Assembly (NCBI RefSeq): GCF_030124375.1
Contig: NZ_JASKLS010000013.1
Coordinates: 1 to 64,000 of the forward strand
Source of the DNA: Sinorhizobium sp. 6-70
GTDB lineage: Bacteria > Pseudomonadota > Alphaproteobacteria > Rhizobiales > Rhizobiaceae
Reading direction: 5' to 3'
Length of the DNA: 64,000 nucleotides
The notes under the pieces were generated by a model. That model made no database searches. It saw nothing but the letters and a program-made list of their open reading frames with translations, and had not been told where the DNA came from. Numbering within the stretch: the first letter of the stretch is position 1; each line of letters opens with the position of its first letter. Below are positions 8,872 to 17,893 of the stretch, in pieces. A program made the position numbers and the translations under genes.

Positions 8872-9975
8872 TCAGACGAAAATTTCGCGGGAACGGATCG
8901 AGTATTTGAACGCATCGGGCTCGAGGCAATCGAGTCTTGCCGACGCGACTTCCGCCTGCGGATACATCAGGAAACCGATGTCCGGTCCGGACGCTCCGGG
9001 CAGCGCCACGTCGCGCAGATCGTTGTATGCGATCCAGTTGCCCTCCCAGGCGCCAAACAAGGTTTCGCGTGCCGCCACCACCTTGCGATCACCGGCGGCG
9101 AGCCCTCCCTCTGCTTCCTCGAGCATGACCTTTCTGACGTCGGCGGGATCGACGGGCACCCAGCCGAAACCGGAAAGATAGACTTCCGCGCGGCAGTGCT
9201 GGGCCTTGGTGACGATCTCGTTCTTCGCTCCGAGACTCGTGTAGCCGAATTTCGACGGTGCCACGCGCACGCCGTAAAGGTCGCGTGCAGGCAGGCCCGC
9301 AGCCCGCGCCAGGCCGACAAAGAGCGGATTGATGTCGGCGCACTTCCCGCCAAGATCGCCGCTCTTCAGCATGGCCACGACATCACCGGTGCCGCAGCCG
9401 CGGGTCGCGGCCCGGCGGTAGGTGTTGGCAACCACCCAATCGTAGATCAGCCGCGCCTTTTCGACGTCGTCGGTGACCGATCCGACAATCCGGTCTGATG
9501 TTTCCTTCACGATACCGTCGGTCGGAACCAATGGCGTTCCGGTGAGATATCGGGCGCGCTCGGTGGGGGTAAGTGGCGCGGCTGCCGTCGGTTTCGTAAG
9601 GTCGACGGCCCGGTCGCGCGTGGCGACATGGCTGACGATCTCGACGGCAGGCGCCGAAACGCTGGCGTTCCAGACAACGAGAAGCATATCGCCCTGGACG
9701 GCGTCGCTCGAAACGATCCTCGCCTCGGTGGCGTTGCTCGTCCAGGCGCTGGTGCCGGGCCGGTTCCAGCCATTGCCGGCGAGCGCTGGCAACGGAATCC
9801 AGGCCCGCGCGCCGCCTTCGGCGCCGGAAAGCTCGATGCGCGTCGTGATTTCGAAGGTCCGCCATGGGCCGGGTTCGGGCGCAAAGGCGGAATTTGCGAA
9901 GGAGATCTTCGGTAAGGCGGCGGTTGCCGAAAGCGCGGCGCCCAGCTTCAGAATTTCGCGACGGTACATCATCAT
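8872..9975 (-). CDS. Exported transglutaminase-like cysteine protease/peptidase
   Basis: 367 residues. The start MMMYRREILKLGAALSATAALP looks like a Tat-type signal (RRE plus hydrophobic stretch; cut near ANSAFA), so export is likely. The transglutaminase-like fold carries a catalytic triad read as C212 (GGKCADIN), H260 (AQHCRAEVYL) and D276 (VPVDPADV). Relatives are peptidases or amidases rather than true cross-linkers. GGGAGG precedes the ATG run at 9975-9967. Its position immediately upstream of selD in one probable transcript is unexplained; I know of no role for this fold in selenium use. Confidence 0.85.
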   Translation of the reverse strand: MMMYRREILKLGAALSATAALPKISFANSAFAPEPGPWRTFEITTRIELSGAEGGARAWIPLPALAGNGWNRPGTSAWTSNATEARIVSSDAVQGDMLLVVWNASVSAPAVEIVSHVATRDRAVDLTKPTAAAPLTPTERARYLTGTPLVPTDGIVKETSDRIVGSVTDDVEKARLIYDWVVANTYRRAATRGCGTGDVVAMLKSGDLGGKCADINPLFVGLARAAGLPARDLYGVRVAPSKFGYTSLGAKNEIVTKAQHCRAEVYLSGFGWVPVDPADVRKVMLEEAEGGLAAGDRKVVAARETLFGAWEGNWIAYNDLRDVALPGASGPDIGFLMYPQAEVASARLDCLEPDAFKYSIRSREIFV

Positions 9976-10019
9976 TTGTCCTCCCGATTGACCGAATGAA
10001 TCCCCCGGGCGGCACTACT

Positions 10020-10121
10020 GCATGTCTCCTCAAATCGACCTCGGTTTAAGGACAAAGACATGCAGCAATTCAAAGTGCTGCAGCGACCTTTGCGTGTCTG
10101 ATAAGACGCGCGGCGCTGTAG
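10020..10121 (+). repeat. Mosaic element, AGACGCGCGGCGCTGTAG type, copy 1
   Basis: Contains CAATTCAAAGTGCTGCAGCG, CCTTTGCGTGTCTGATAAGACGCG and CGGCGCTGTAGG modules. Other copies: 24331-24393, 25781-25868 (reverse), 30310-30384, 55619-55690 (reverse), and a shortened form at 38906-38935. The TGTCT-GATA-AGACG hairpin and the CTGCAGCG/CGCTGTAG flanks are shared. These are dispersed intergenic elements. Confidence 0.75.
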
Positions 10122-10501
10122 GCGTGCATCGCCCGCGAAAAGGTGTGGTCGTGCGCCGTTTTGCCGGCACGCGGCGCGTTCTGAATACTGCAGGAAATGG
10201 GTTGGGCGCAGGTCGAAACGGTCCACGCCCCCGGGGACGGCGAAAACGACAGCCAAGTGCGCAATGCCCCGAACCTCGGGAGCGGCGTGCAAGCCCATAG
10301 TGTTATTATGGTTGATCCGGGTGAGAGCGTCAATTTGCGCGGAAACAGTCGCCAGCAACGATCAAGTGGGGTTCACGGAGATGTGAGAGAAAACGCCGGA
10401 ACATCGATGCGGTCCGATTGTGTTCGCCGCCGTTAATACACGCGCGTGTCAATTTAGATGTAAGTGGAATATCATGTTCGCGATTTGTAGTTCTTATCGA
10501 T

Positions 10502-10529
10502 TTGACAACGGGATAGGGAGGATTAAGAT
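10502..10529 (+). promoter_or_regulatory. Candidate sigma-70 promoter for the fdo-sel genes
   Basis: TTGACA (10502-10507) and TAAGAT (10524-10529) are separated by 16 bases, about 105 bases before the fdoG start. The -35 is a perfect match and the -10 matches at four of six positions. No clear FNR box or sigma-54 site was found nearby. Assignment is by pattern only. Confidence 0.4.
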
Positions 10530-10633
10530 TTAAACTTGCAGGGCCGATTTTACGTCTTTCTTGTCAGAGAGGCGGACCCAAGTTTTCCGGCATGCCCTCG
10601 TCGGCAAGGCCGGTTTCAGGGAGGTGTCATGTT

Positions 10634-13600
10634 ATGAACGTGGAACTCTCGCGGCGCCAATTCCTGGGTGCCGTCGGTGCCGGAGCGGCGGCTACGGCGC
10701 TCGGATCGCTGGGCTTCGGTGAGATCGAGGCCGCGCATGCCGCAGCGATCCGCCCCTTCAAGCTCGTGAGCACGACCGAAACCCGCAACACCTGTCCGTA
10801 CTGTTCCGTCGCCTGCGGCGTCATCATGTATTCGAAGGGCGACCGGACGAAGGGCGAGCGGGCTGAGATCATCCATCTGGAGGGTGACACCGACCATCCG
10901 ACCAATCGCGGTACGCTCTGTCCGAAGGGCGCGGCGTTGCTCGGCTTCGTCAATTCCGAAACGCGGCTGAAATATCCGATGATCCGGAAACCGGGCTCGG
11001 ACAAGTTCGAGCGGGTCAGTTGGGACGAGGCCCTTGACCGGGTCGTCCGCCTGATGAAGGACGACCGCGACGCCAATTTCATCGAGAGGAATGACGCCGG
11101 CGTGCCGGTGAACCGGTGGATAACGACCGGCTTCCTCGCAGCCTCGGCGACAACGAACGAAACCGCATGGGAGACCTACAAGGTCGTCCGCAGTGCCGGG
11201 ATGCTGGTCTTCGACAACCAAGCGCGTGTCTGACACGGCCCCACGGTAGCCAGTTTGGCTCCAACATTCGGCCGCGGCGCAATGACCAACTCCTGGACGG
11301 ACATCAAGAACACCGACCTGGTGATCATCATGGGCGGCAATGCCGCCGAAGCGCATCCGTGCGGCTTCAAATGGGTGACGGAGGCCAAGGCCAATCGCGG
11401 CGCGAAGCTGATCGTCGTCGATCCACGCTTCACCCGCTCCGCGTCGGTCGCCGATTTCTATGCGCCGATCCGCCAGGGCACCGACATCGCCTTCCTGCTC
11501 GGCGTGATCAACTACTGCATCCAGAACGACAAGGTGCAGTGGGATTACGTCAAGGCTTTCACCAATGCCAGCTACATCGTCAAGGACGGCTTCGCCTACA
11601 AGGACGGGCTGTTCACCGGCTATGACGAGGAAAAGCGCGACTACGACAAATCGACCTGGGAATATGTGATCGGGCCCGACGGCTATGCGACCGTAGACGA
11701 CACGCTGGCGAACCCGCGCTGCGTATGGAACCTGCTCAAGGAGCACGTTTCCGTCTACACACCCGAAATGGTCGAGCGCATATGCGGCACCCCGAAGGAC
11801 AAGTTCCTGAAGGTGGCCGAAATGATCTCGGAATGCTCGTCGCCGACCAAGGTGATGACCTCGATGTACGCGCTCGGCTGGACGCAGCATTCGAAGGGCT
11901 CGCAGAATATTCGCTCCATGGCGATGCTGCAGTTGATCCTCGGCAATATCGGCATGCGCGGCGGCGGCATGAATGCGCTGCGCGGCCATTCGAACATCCA
12001 GGGCCTCACCGATATCGGGCTGATGTCGAACCTGCTGCCGGGTTACCTGACACTGCCGACTGACAAGGAGGCCGATCTCGAGACCTATATGTCGACGCGC
12101 GGCTTCAAGCCGCTCCGACCCAACCAGATGAGCTACTGGCAGAACTACCGGAAGTTCTTCGTCAGTTTCCAGAAGGCGATGTGGGGCACAGCGGCGACGC
12201 CGCAAAACAGTTTCGCGTATGACTGGCTGCCGAAGCTCGACCTGCCCGGCTACGACATGCTGCGCGCCTTCGAGCTCATGAACCAGGGCAAGATGACGGG
12301 CTACTTCTGCCAGGGCTTCAATCCGTTGCTTGCGGCCCCGAACCGGAAGAAGCTGACGGATTCGCTGTCGAAGCTTAAATTCCTCGTCACCATGGACCCG
12401 CTCGACACCGAGACATCGCGTTTCTGGGAGAACCATGGCGAGTACAACGACGTCGATCCTTCGCAGATCCAGACAGAGGTCATCCAGTTGCCCTCCACCT
12501 GTTTTGCCGAAGATGAGGGGTCGCTCACCAATTCCAGCCGCTGGCTGCAATGGCACTGGCCGGGCGGCACGCCTCCGGGCGAGGCAAAGAACGACAACTG
12601 GATCATGGCGCAGATCCATATGCGGCTGAAGGAGCTCTACCGCAAGGAAGGCGGAAAGTTCCCGGATCCGATCGTCAATCTCGACTGGGCCTATGCCGAT
12701 CCGAACGAGCCGACGGCGGAAGAGCTCGCCAAGGAGCTCAACGGCAAGGCGCTTGCCACGGTCTACGATACCGCCGATCCGACAAAGGTCCTGGCGGAGG
12801 CTGGCCAGCAGTTGCCCGCTTTCGCGGCGCTGCGCGACGACGGTTCGACCACGTGCGGCTGCTGGATCTTTTCCGGCTGCTTCAACGAGAACGGCAACAA
12901 CATGGCCCGTCGGGACACGTCGGACCCGGATGAAACCGGCGCCTATTCCAAATGGGCGTTCTCGTGGCCGGCGAACCGCCGCATCCTCTACAACAGAGCC
13001 TCGGCGGATGTGAACGGCAAGCCATGGGATCCGAGCCGCAAGCTGATCGAATGGGACGGCGCGAAATGGGCAGGCTACGATGTGCCCGATATTGCGCCGA
13101 CGGCGAAGCCTGGTGAGGTTGGGCCGTTCATCATGAACCCGGAAGGCGTCTCGCGCCTTTTCACCAGGGGCATGATGCGCGACGGCCCGTTCCCGGCGCA
13201 CTACGAGCCCTTCGAATCACCGCTCGGCAATCTGGTTGCGCCGAACATACGCGGCAATCCCGCGGCGCGGGTATTCAAGGGCGATCTCGAGCAGTTTGCC
13301 GAGACCGCCTCGGAAGAGTTCCCCTATGCGGCGACGTCCTACCGCCTGACGGAGCACTTCCACTACTGGACCAAGCACGTCCACGTGAACGCCGTGCTGC
13401 AGCCGGAGTTCTTCGTCGAGATATCGGAGGAACTGGCGGCGGAGAAAGGCATCACCGGAGGCGGCTGGGTGCACGTCTGGTCGAAACGCGGTTCGATCGA
13501 GGCCAAGGCCCTCGTGACCAAGCGGATCAAGCCTCTGATCTGCGACGGCAAACCGGTCCACGTCATCGGCATACCGTTGCATTGGGGCTTTACCGGCGCG

Positions 13601-13720
13601 GCCAGGAAGGGTTTCGGCCCCAACTCGCTGACGCCGTTCGTCGGGGACGCCAACATCGAGACGCCGGAATACAAGGCGTTCCTGGTCAATATCGAGCCCA
13701 TTGCCGGGCCGGTGGCTTGA
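10634..13720 (+). CDS. fdoG: Formate dehydrogenase major (alpha) subunit, selenocysteine-containing
   Basis: 1028 residues if the in-frame TGA at 11231-11233 is read as selenocysteine (residue 200, context ARV-U-HGPTV). This matches the Sec/Cys position of the FdnG/FdoG family, and the frame stays open for 828 more codons. ATG 10634 is preceded by GGGAGGTG. A Tat signal (SRRQFLGAVGAGAAA) marks export with the iron-sulfur subunit. Then come the [4Fe-4S] ligands CPYCSVACG and LCPKG, and the molybdopterin-binding domains. It oxidises formate to CO2 in the periplasm and passes electrons to FdoH. A normal gene caller would split it at the TGA into a 199-residue protein and a separate 821-residue one. 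Confidence 0.96.
11231..11262 (+). promoter_or_regulatory. Selenocysteine UGA codon and bacterial SECIS hairpin
   Basis: The UGA (11231-11233) is followed by a hairpin whose apex is GGTAGCC-AGTTT-GGCTCC (11245-11262). G-C, G-C, a bulged U, then A-U, G-C, C-G and C-G pairs close a five-base loop AGUUU. The bulged U and the loop GU are the features SelB recognises in the E. coli fdnG/fdhF elements, and the spacing from UGA to the apex is the same. The downstream selB and tRNA-Sec genes supply the decoding machinery. Confidence 0.9.
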
Positions 13721-13733
13721 GGAGGCTAGAACC

Positions 13734-14675
13734 ATGTTCCCGCCCGTCCCAAATCCCAGCACCGGACCTCAAAACCCGAAGTTCGGCGAAAACGACCTGA
13801 TGCGACGCTCGGCGTCGAGCGTGACGCCGCCCGCCGAGCGCCAGACCGAAGTGGCCAAGCTCATCGATGTCTCGAAGTGCATTGGCTGCAAGGCTTGCCA
13901 ATCCGCCTGCATCGAGTGGAACGACACCCATCCCGAGATCGAGGAGAACACGGGCGTCTTTGAAAACCCGCACGATCTGACGCCGGATATGTTCACGCTG
14001 ATGCGGTTCACCGAGTGGGAGAACCCGGAGACGAACAATCTCGAATGGCTGATCCGCAAGGACGGCTGCATGCATTGCGAGGACCCGGGCTGCCTCAAGG
14101 CGTGCCCGGCACCCGGCGCCATCGTGCAATATTCGAACGGCATCGTGGACTTCGTCCACGAGAACTGCATCGGCTGCGGCTATTGCATCAAGGGATGCCC
14201 GTTCAACATTCCGCGGATCTCGCAGGTCGATCACACGGCCTACAAATGCACGCTCTGCTCCGACCGCATCGCCGTCGGCCAGGGGCCGGCCTGCGCCAAG
14301 GCATGCCCGACGCAGGCAATCGTCTACGGCACCAAGGAGGAGATGAAGAAGCATGCCGAAGGGCGCATCACCGACCTGAAGTCCCGCGGCTTTGCCAATG
14401 CCGGCCTTTACGATCCGCCGGGCGTCGGCGGCACGCATGTCATGTATGTGCTGCACCACGCCGACAAGCCGGAGATTTACGCCGGTCTGCCCAACGACCC
14501 GAGGATCAGCCCGATCGTCGAGGCCTGGAAGGGGGTCACCAAATATGCCGGCCTAGCCGTCATGGGCGTCGCGGCGGTCACCGGCTTCCTGCATTACATG
14601 GTCAACGGCCCCAACCGCGTTACCGAAGAGGACGAGGAGGCCGCTGAGCGGCTCACGGGAGATCGTTCCTCATGA
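13734..14675 (+). CDS. fdoH: Formate dehydrogenase iron-sulfur (beta) subunit
   Basis: 313 residues from ATG 13734, which follows GAGGAGG overlapping the fdoG stop. Four ferredoxin-like cysteine clusters are visible in order: CIGCKACQSAC, CMHCEDPGCLKACP, CIGCGYCIKGCP and CTLCSDR...CAKACP, for four [4Fe-4S] centres. A C-terminal hydrophobic segment (YAGLAVMGVAAVTGFLHYMV) anchors it in the inner membrane, as in E. coli FdoH. It carries electrons from FdoG to the cytochrome subunit. Its TGA overlaps the ATG of fdoI. Confidence 0.97.
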   Translation: MFPPVPNPSTGPQNPKFGENDLMRRSASSVTPPAERQTEVAKLIDVSKCIGCKACQSACIEWNDTHPEIEENTGVFENPHDLTPDMFTLMRFTEWENPETNNLEWLIRKDGCMHCEDPGCLKACPAPGAIVQYSNGIVDFVHENCIGCGYCIKGCPFNIPRISQVDHTAYKCTLCSDRIAVGQGPACAKACPTQAIVYGTKEEMKKHAEGRITDLKSRGFANAGLYDPPGVGGTHVMYVLHHADKPEIYAGLPNDPRISPIVEAWKGVTKYAGLAVMGVAAVTGFLHYMVNGPNRVTEEDEEAAERLTGDRSS

Positions 14676-15379
14676 GTACCACCACGGAAAATGACACCGG
14701 CAAGAGCAACAGCGTGCATGCCGGCAAGCCTGTCACGGTGGATCGTTACACCGGAGGCGCGCGGATCAATCACTGGATCACCGCCGGCAGCCTCGTGCTG
14801 CTCGCGCTTTCCGGCCTGTCCCTCTTCCACCCGCGGCTTTTCTTCCTGTCGGCGCTGTTCGGCGGGGGCCAACTGGTGCGCGCCATCCACCCGTGGATCG
14901 GCGTCGTGCTGTTCTTCAGCTTCCTCGGTCTGTTCCTGCGTTTCTGGAAGCTCAATCTCTGGAAACGCGAGGACGGCACCTGGCTTGCACGGGGGCGCGA
15001 TGTGCTGACCGCGCACGACGAACGCCTGCCCGAGATCGGCAAGTACAATGCCGGGCAGAAGCTCGTCTTCTGGTCCATGTCGATCCTGATCATCGTTCTG
15101 ATCGCGTCCGGTGTCGTCATATGGGATGAGTATTTCGCGGCTTTCACCACGATCGAGCAGAAGCGATGGGCGGTCCTCGTCCACTCGATCGCCGCCATCC
15201 TCGCGATCAGCGTCTGGATCACCCATGTCTATGCAGCGATCTGGGTAAAGGGTACGATACGTGGGATGGTACGCGGCTCCGTGACCGGCGGCTGGGCTTG
15301 GCGGTACCACCGCAAATGGTTGCGCGAACTGGTCGCCAAGCCGCATGCGAAAGACGAAAAGACGACCGCAGCCGAATAG
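14672..15379 (+). CDS. fdoI: Formate dehydrogenase cytochrome b556 (gamma) subunit
   Basis: 235 residues with four hydrophobic segments (about 37-56, 72-92, 132-151, 169-190). Histidines H34, H73, H171 and H185 are placed as in the family for two b haems and quinone contact. It anchors the complex and hands formate-derived electrons to the quinone pool. ATG 14672 overlaps the fdoH stop by four bases, so the genes are translationally coupled. Its TAG stop is the first triplet of a RIME-like element. Confidence 0.96.
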   Translation: MSTTTENDTGKSNSVHAGKPVTVDRYTGGARINHWITAGSLVLLALSGLSLFHPRLFFLSALFGGGQLVRAIHPWIGVVLFFSFLGLFLRFWKLNLWKREDGTWLARGRDVLTAHDERLPEIGKYNAGQKLVFWSMSILIIVLIASGVVIWDEYFAAFTTIEQKRWAVLVHSIAAILAISVWITHVYAAIWVKGTIRGMVRGSVTGGWAWRYHRKWLRELVAKPHAKDEKTTAAE

Positions 15380-15428
15380 GGCGGGACGAGGGAAGTGTGG
15401 GCGGTTTTCCGCCCGCATCCCGCTCGAA
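15377..15428. repeat. RIME-like palindromic element, copy 2
   Basis: TAGGGCGGGACG ... CATCCCGCTCGA with an inner GCGGTTTTCCGC hairpin. It begins with the fdoI stop codon and lies between fdoI and fdhE. Confidence 0.8.
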
Positions 15429-15478
15429 ACCAAGTTTCAGGGTTATCACGTGGCCCGTCGGGTTCGTGAGGGAGTGTG

Positions 15479-16393
15479 ATGAAACGCAAAGACGCAGCAG
15501 CGCCGGATCCCACCGCCATTGGAGATGTCTCGTCGCCGCCCTTTGCGCGCCTGCCTGATCCCGCTTCGCTTTTCTCCGCCCGATCGCAGCGCCTTCGCCA
15601 ACTGGCCGAAGCGAGCGAGCTTGCGCCCTATCTCAACTTCTTAGCCGGCCTTTCGCTGGCTCAACATGATATCCAGGGCGGCCTCCCGCCTGCCGACGGC
15701 CCGGACGCCGCCGCGCTCACACGCGCCCGAGAGTTCGAGATGCCGCCGATCCATCGCCATGGGATGGAGGGCGAAGCGCTCAACACAATATTCGACCGTC
15801 TGTTCGCAGCCGCTGACGCAATCGAAAAACCGGTGCCGGCCGCCGCCGCGCTGGCACGCGTCGCCGCCGCCGATCGGCAAGAGCGTCTCGTCATGGCCGA
15901 TACCGTTCTCTCCGGCGCATTGCCCCCGGACGCGATTGCGGAACACATTTTCGTCTGGGTGGGGCTTCAGGTGCATTTCGCTCGCCTCGCGTCGCTTCTC
16001 GACGCCAAGAAACTGACGCCCGTCGCCGACGGCGTTTGCCCGTCATGCGGCGGCAAGCCGGTATCGTCCATGGTCGTCGGCTGGCCGGGTTCGCACGGCG
16101 CGCGGTTCTGCTCCTGCTCGCTGTGCTGTACCTACTGGCACTATGTCCGGATCAAGTGCGTGCTTTGCGGCTCCACCAAGGGGATCTCCTATCGCGAGAT
16201 CGAGGACCAGGGCGGGACCGTCAAGGCCGAGACCTGCGACGAATGCAATGGCTGGACGAAGATTTTCTACCAGAACAAGGAGCCGGCGGCAGAACCGACC
16301 GCCGACGATGTTGCAAGCCTCGGCCTCGATCTCCTGATGCGCGAGGGTCCCTATCGCCGGGGCGGATTCGCGCCGCTGCTGGCCGGCTTCTAG
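15479..16393 (+). CDS. fdhE: Formate dehydrogenase accessory protein FdhE
   Basis: 304 residues from ATG 15479 (the in-frame GTG 15476 is the alternative; GGGAG lies just upstream). FdhE is a cytoplasmic rubredoxin-type iron-binding factor that prepares formate dehydrogenase for activity before Tat export. The paired CxxC motifs of the family are present in the C-terminal half: CPSCGG, CSLC, CVLCG and CDECNGW. The N-terminal third is the expected helical region. It lies between fdoI and selA on the same strand, with RIME-like elements on both sides; its TAG stop starts the second of them. Confidence 0.95.
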   Translation: MKRKDAAAPDPTAIGDVSSPPFARLPDPASLFSARSQRLRQLAEASELAPYLNFLAGLSLAQHDIQGGLPPADGPDAAALTRAREFEMPPIHRHGMEGEALNTIFDRLFAAADAIEKPVPAAAALARVAAADRQERLVMADTVLSGALPPDAIAEHIFVWVGLQVHFARLASLLDAKKLTPVADGVCPSCGGKPVSSMVVGWPGSHGARFCSCSLCCTYWHYVRIKCVLCGSTKGISYREIEDQGGTVKAETCDECNGWTKIFYQNKEPAAEPTADDVASLGLDLLMREGPYRRGGFAPLLAGF

Positions 16394-16437
16394 AGCGGGA
16401 TGACGAATGCGCGGTTTTCCGCTTGCATCCCGCTCTA
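16391..16437. repeat. RIME-like palindromic element, copy 3
   Basis: TAGAGCGGGATG (16391-16402) pairs perfectly with CATCCCGCTCTA (16426-16437); inner GCGGTTTTCCGC hairpin. It supplies the fdhE stop codon and ends about 44 bases before selA. Confidence 0.82.
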
Positions 16438-16480
16438 CCTAGAGAATGCGGTAGCACTTTGAACTGCTGGGAGGACTTTG

Positions 16481-17893
16481 ATGGATGCCAATGTCCGGTT
16501 GCGTGACATCCCGTCGGTGGACGAGCTCCTGAGATCGGCCATCCTCGTCGAGGCGGTCGAATGCTTCGGCCGACCGGCCGTTACCGAGGCCCTGCGGAAA
16601 GTCCTCGCCACGACCCGGGACGAAGTGCGCAAAGGTGGAGAAGTGCCTCCTTCGGGCGCCATCATCGCGACCGCTGTCGCCGCGCTCGAGGAGAATGATC
16701 GATCGACGCTCCGCCCCCTGTTCAATCTGACTGGGACGGTGCTCCACACCAATCTCGGACGGGCGCTGCTGGCCGAGGCGGCGATCGATGCCGCGACGGC
16801 GGCGATGCGCGAGGCGGTGGCGCTCGAGTTCGACCTCGAGAGCGGTAAGCGCGGCGAAAGAGACGATCACCTGCGGGCGCTGATATGCGAGCTGACCGGT
16901 GCGGAGGATGCGACCGTCGTCAACAACAATGCCGCGGCCGTGCTTCTGGTGCTGAACAGTCTCGCGGCAGGCAGGGAGGCGATCGTCTCGCGCGGCGAGC
17001 TGATCGAGATCGGCGGCGCGTTCCGCATGCCGGACATCATGCTGCGCTCCGGCGTCCGCCTCGTCGAGGTTGGCACCACGAACCGCACCCACGCGAGGGA
17101 CTATCGCGACGCCATCGGTCCCGAAACCGGCCTGATCATGAAAGTCCACACCTCCAACTATCGCATCGAAGGTTTTACCAAGGAGGTCGGCGCGCGGGAG
17201 CTTGCCGGCATCGCCCACGAACGCGGACTGCCGCTCGTCAATGACCTCGGTTCGGGCACGCTTGCCGATCTCGAGCGCTTCGGGCTTGCGCATGAACCGA
17301 CCGTTAGCGAAGCGGTCGCCGACGACGCCGACATTGTCACTTTCTCTGGCGACAAGCTGCTCGGCGGACCGCAGGCCGGCTTCATCGTCGGGCGCAGCGC
17401 CTTCATTGAAAAGATCAACAGCAACCCGATGAAACGCGCGCTCAGGGTCGACAAGATCCGCCTTGCGGCGCTGGAAGCGACGCTCAGGCTCTATCGCGAC
17501 CCGGATCGCCTGGGCGAGCGGCTTCCGACCATGCGGTTGCTTTCCCGTCCGAAGACGGACATCGGCGATCAGGCGGCGCGACTGGCACCCATGGTAGAGC
17601 GCGCGCTGAAGGGCGCATTCCGCGTTTCCGTCGTGGATTGCGAAAGCCAGATCGGCTCCGGCGCCCTGCCGCTCTCCACGGTGCCAAGCGCGGGGCTCGC
17701 CTTGACGCCGCATTCGGGCAGCGGGCGCACGCTTGCCGACCTGGCCGCGGCCATGAGGCGTCTGCCGATGCCGGTAATCGGCCGTATCGAGCGCGGGTCG
17801 CTCATCCTCGATTTGCGCTGCCTCGAGGACGAGGACGGTTTCGTCGCTAATCTGGCGCATCTCGATCCGCCGAGCGAAGGACCGTCGTCGTGA
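16481..17893 (+). CDS. selA: L-seryl-tRNA(Sec) selenium transferase SelA
   Basis: 470 residues from ATG 16481, seven bases after GGGAGG. This PLP enzyme converts seryl-tRNA(Sec) to selenocysteyl-tRNA(Sec) using selenophosphate from SelD. The PLP lysine is K292 in FSGDKLLGGPQAG, matching the E. coli position (K295). The N-terminal tRNA-binding region (residues 1-80) and the VLHTNLGRALL segment are typical. It is cytoplasmic and forms a ring-shaped oligomer in the family. The TGA stop overlaps the GTG start of the next gene. Confidence 0.97.
   Translation: MDANVRLRDIPSVDELLRSAILVEAVECFGRPAVTEALRKVLATTRDEVRKGGEVPPSGAIIATAVAALEENDRSTLRPLFNLTGTVLHTNLGRALLAEAAIDAATAAMREAVALEFDLESGKRGERDDHLRALICELTGAEDATVVNNNAAAVLLVLNSLAAGREAIVSRGELIEIGGAFRMPDIMLRSGVRLVEVGTTNRTHARDYRDAIGPETGLIMKVHTSNYRIEGFTKEVGARELAGIAHERGLPLVNDLGSGTLADLERFGLAHEPTVSEAVADDADIVTFSGDKLLGGPQAGFIVGRSAFIEKINSNPMKRALRVDKIRLAALEATLRLYRDPDRLGERLPTMRLLSRPKTDIGDQAARLAPMVERALKGAFRVSVVDCESQIGSGALPLSTVPSAGLALTPHSGSGRTLADLAAAMRRLPMPVIGRIERGSLILDLRCLEDEDGFVANLAHLDPPSEGPSS

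Larger units (their letters stand above)
9976..10633. other. Long divergent intergenic region upstream of fdoG
   Basis: 658 bases with no convincing gene. They hold a palindromic repeat (10020-10121), a middle stretch of GC-rich sequence in which I see nothing recognisable, and an AT-richer stretch from about 10435 that leads to a candidate promoter (10502-10529) and the fdoG ribosome binding site GGGAGGTG (about 10618-10625). Open frames on both strands run through the repeat and look spurious. Confidence 0.6.

Noticed and set aside
9972..10358. 128-codon minus-strand frame in the fdoG upstream region
   Set aside because: It runs through a dispersed palindromic repeat and has no family-like sequence.
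10440..10500. Sigma-54 or FNR site upstream of fdoG
   Set aside because: The best matches (around AAGTGGAATATCATGTTCGC) deviate at essential positions.
10616..13201. 861-codon open frame on the minus strand
   Set aside because: Antisense shadow of fdoG; the translation is Arg/His-rich with no domain.
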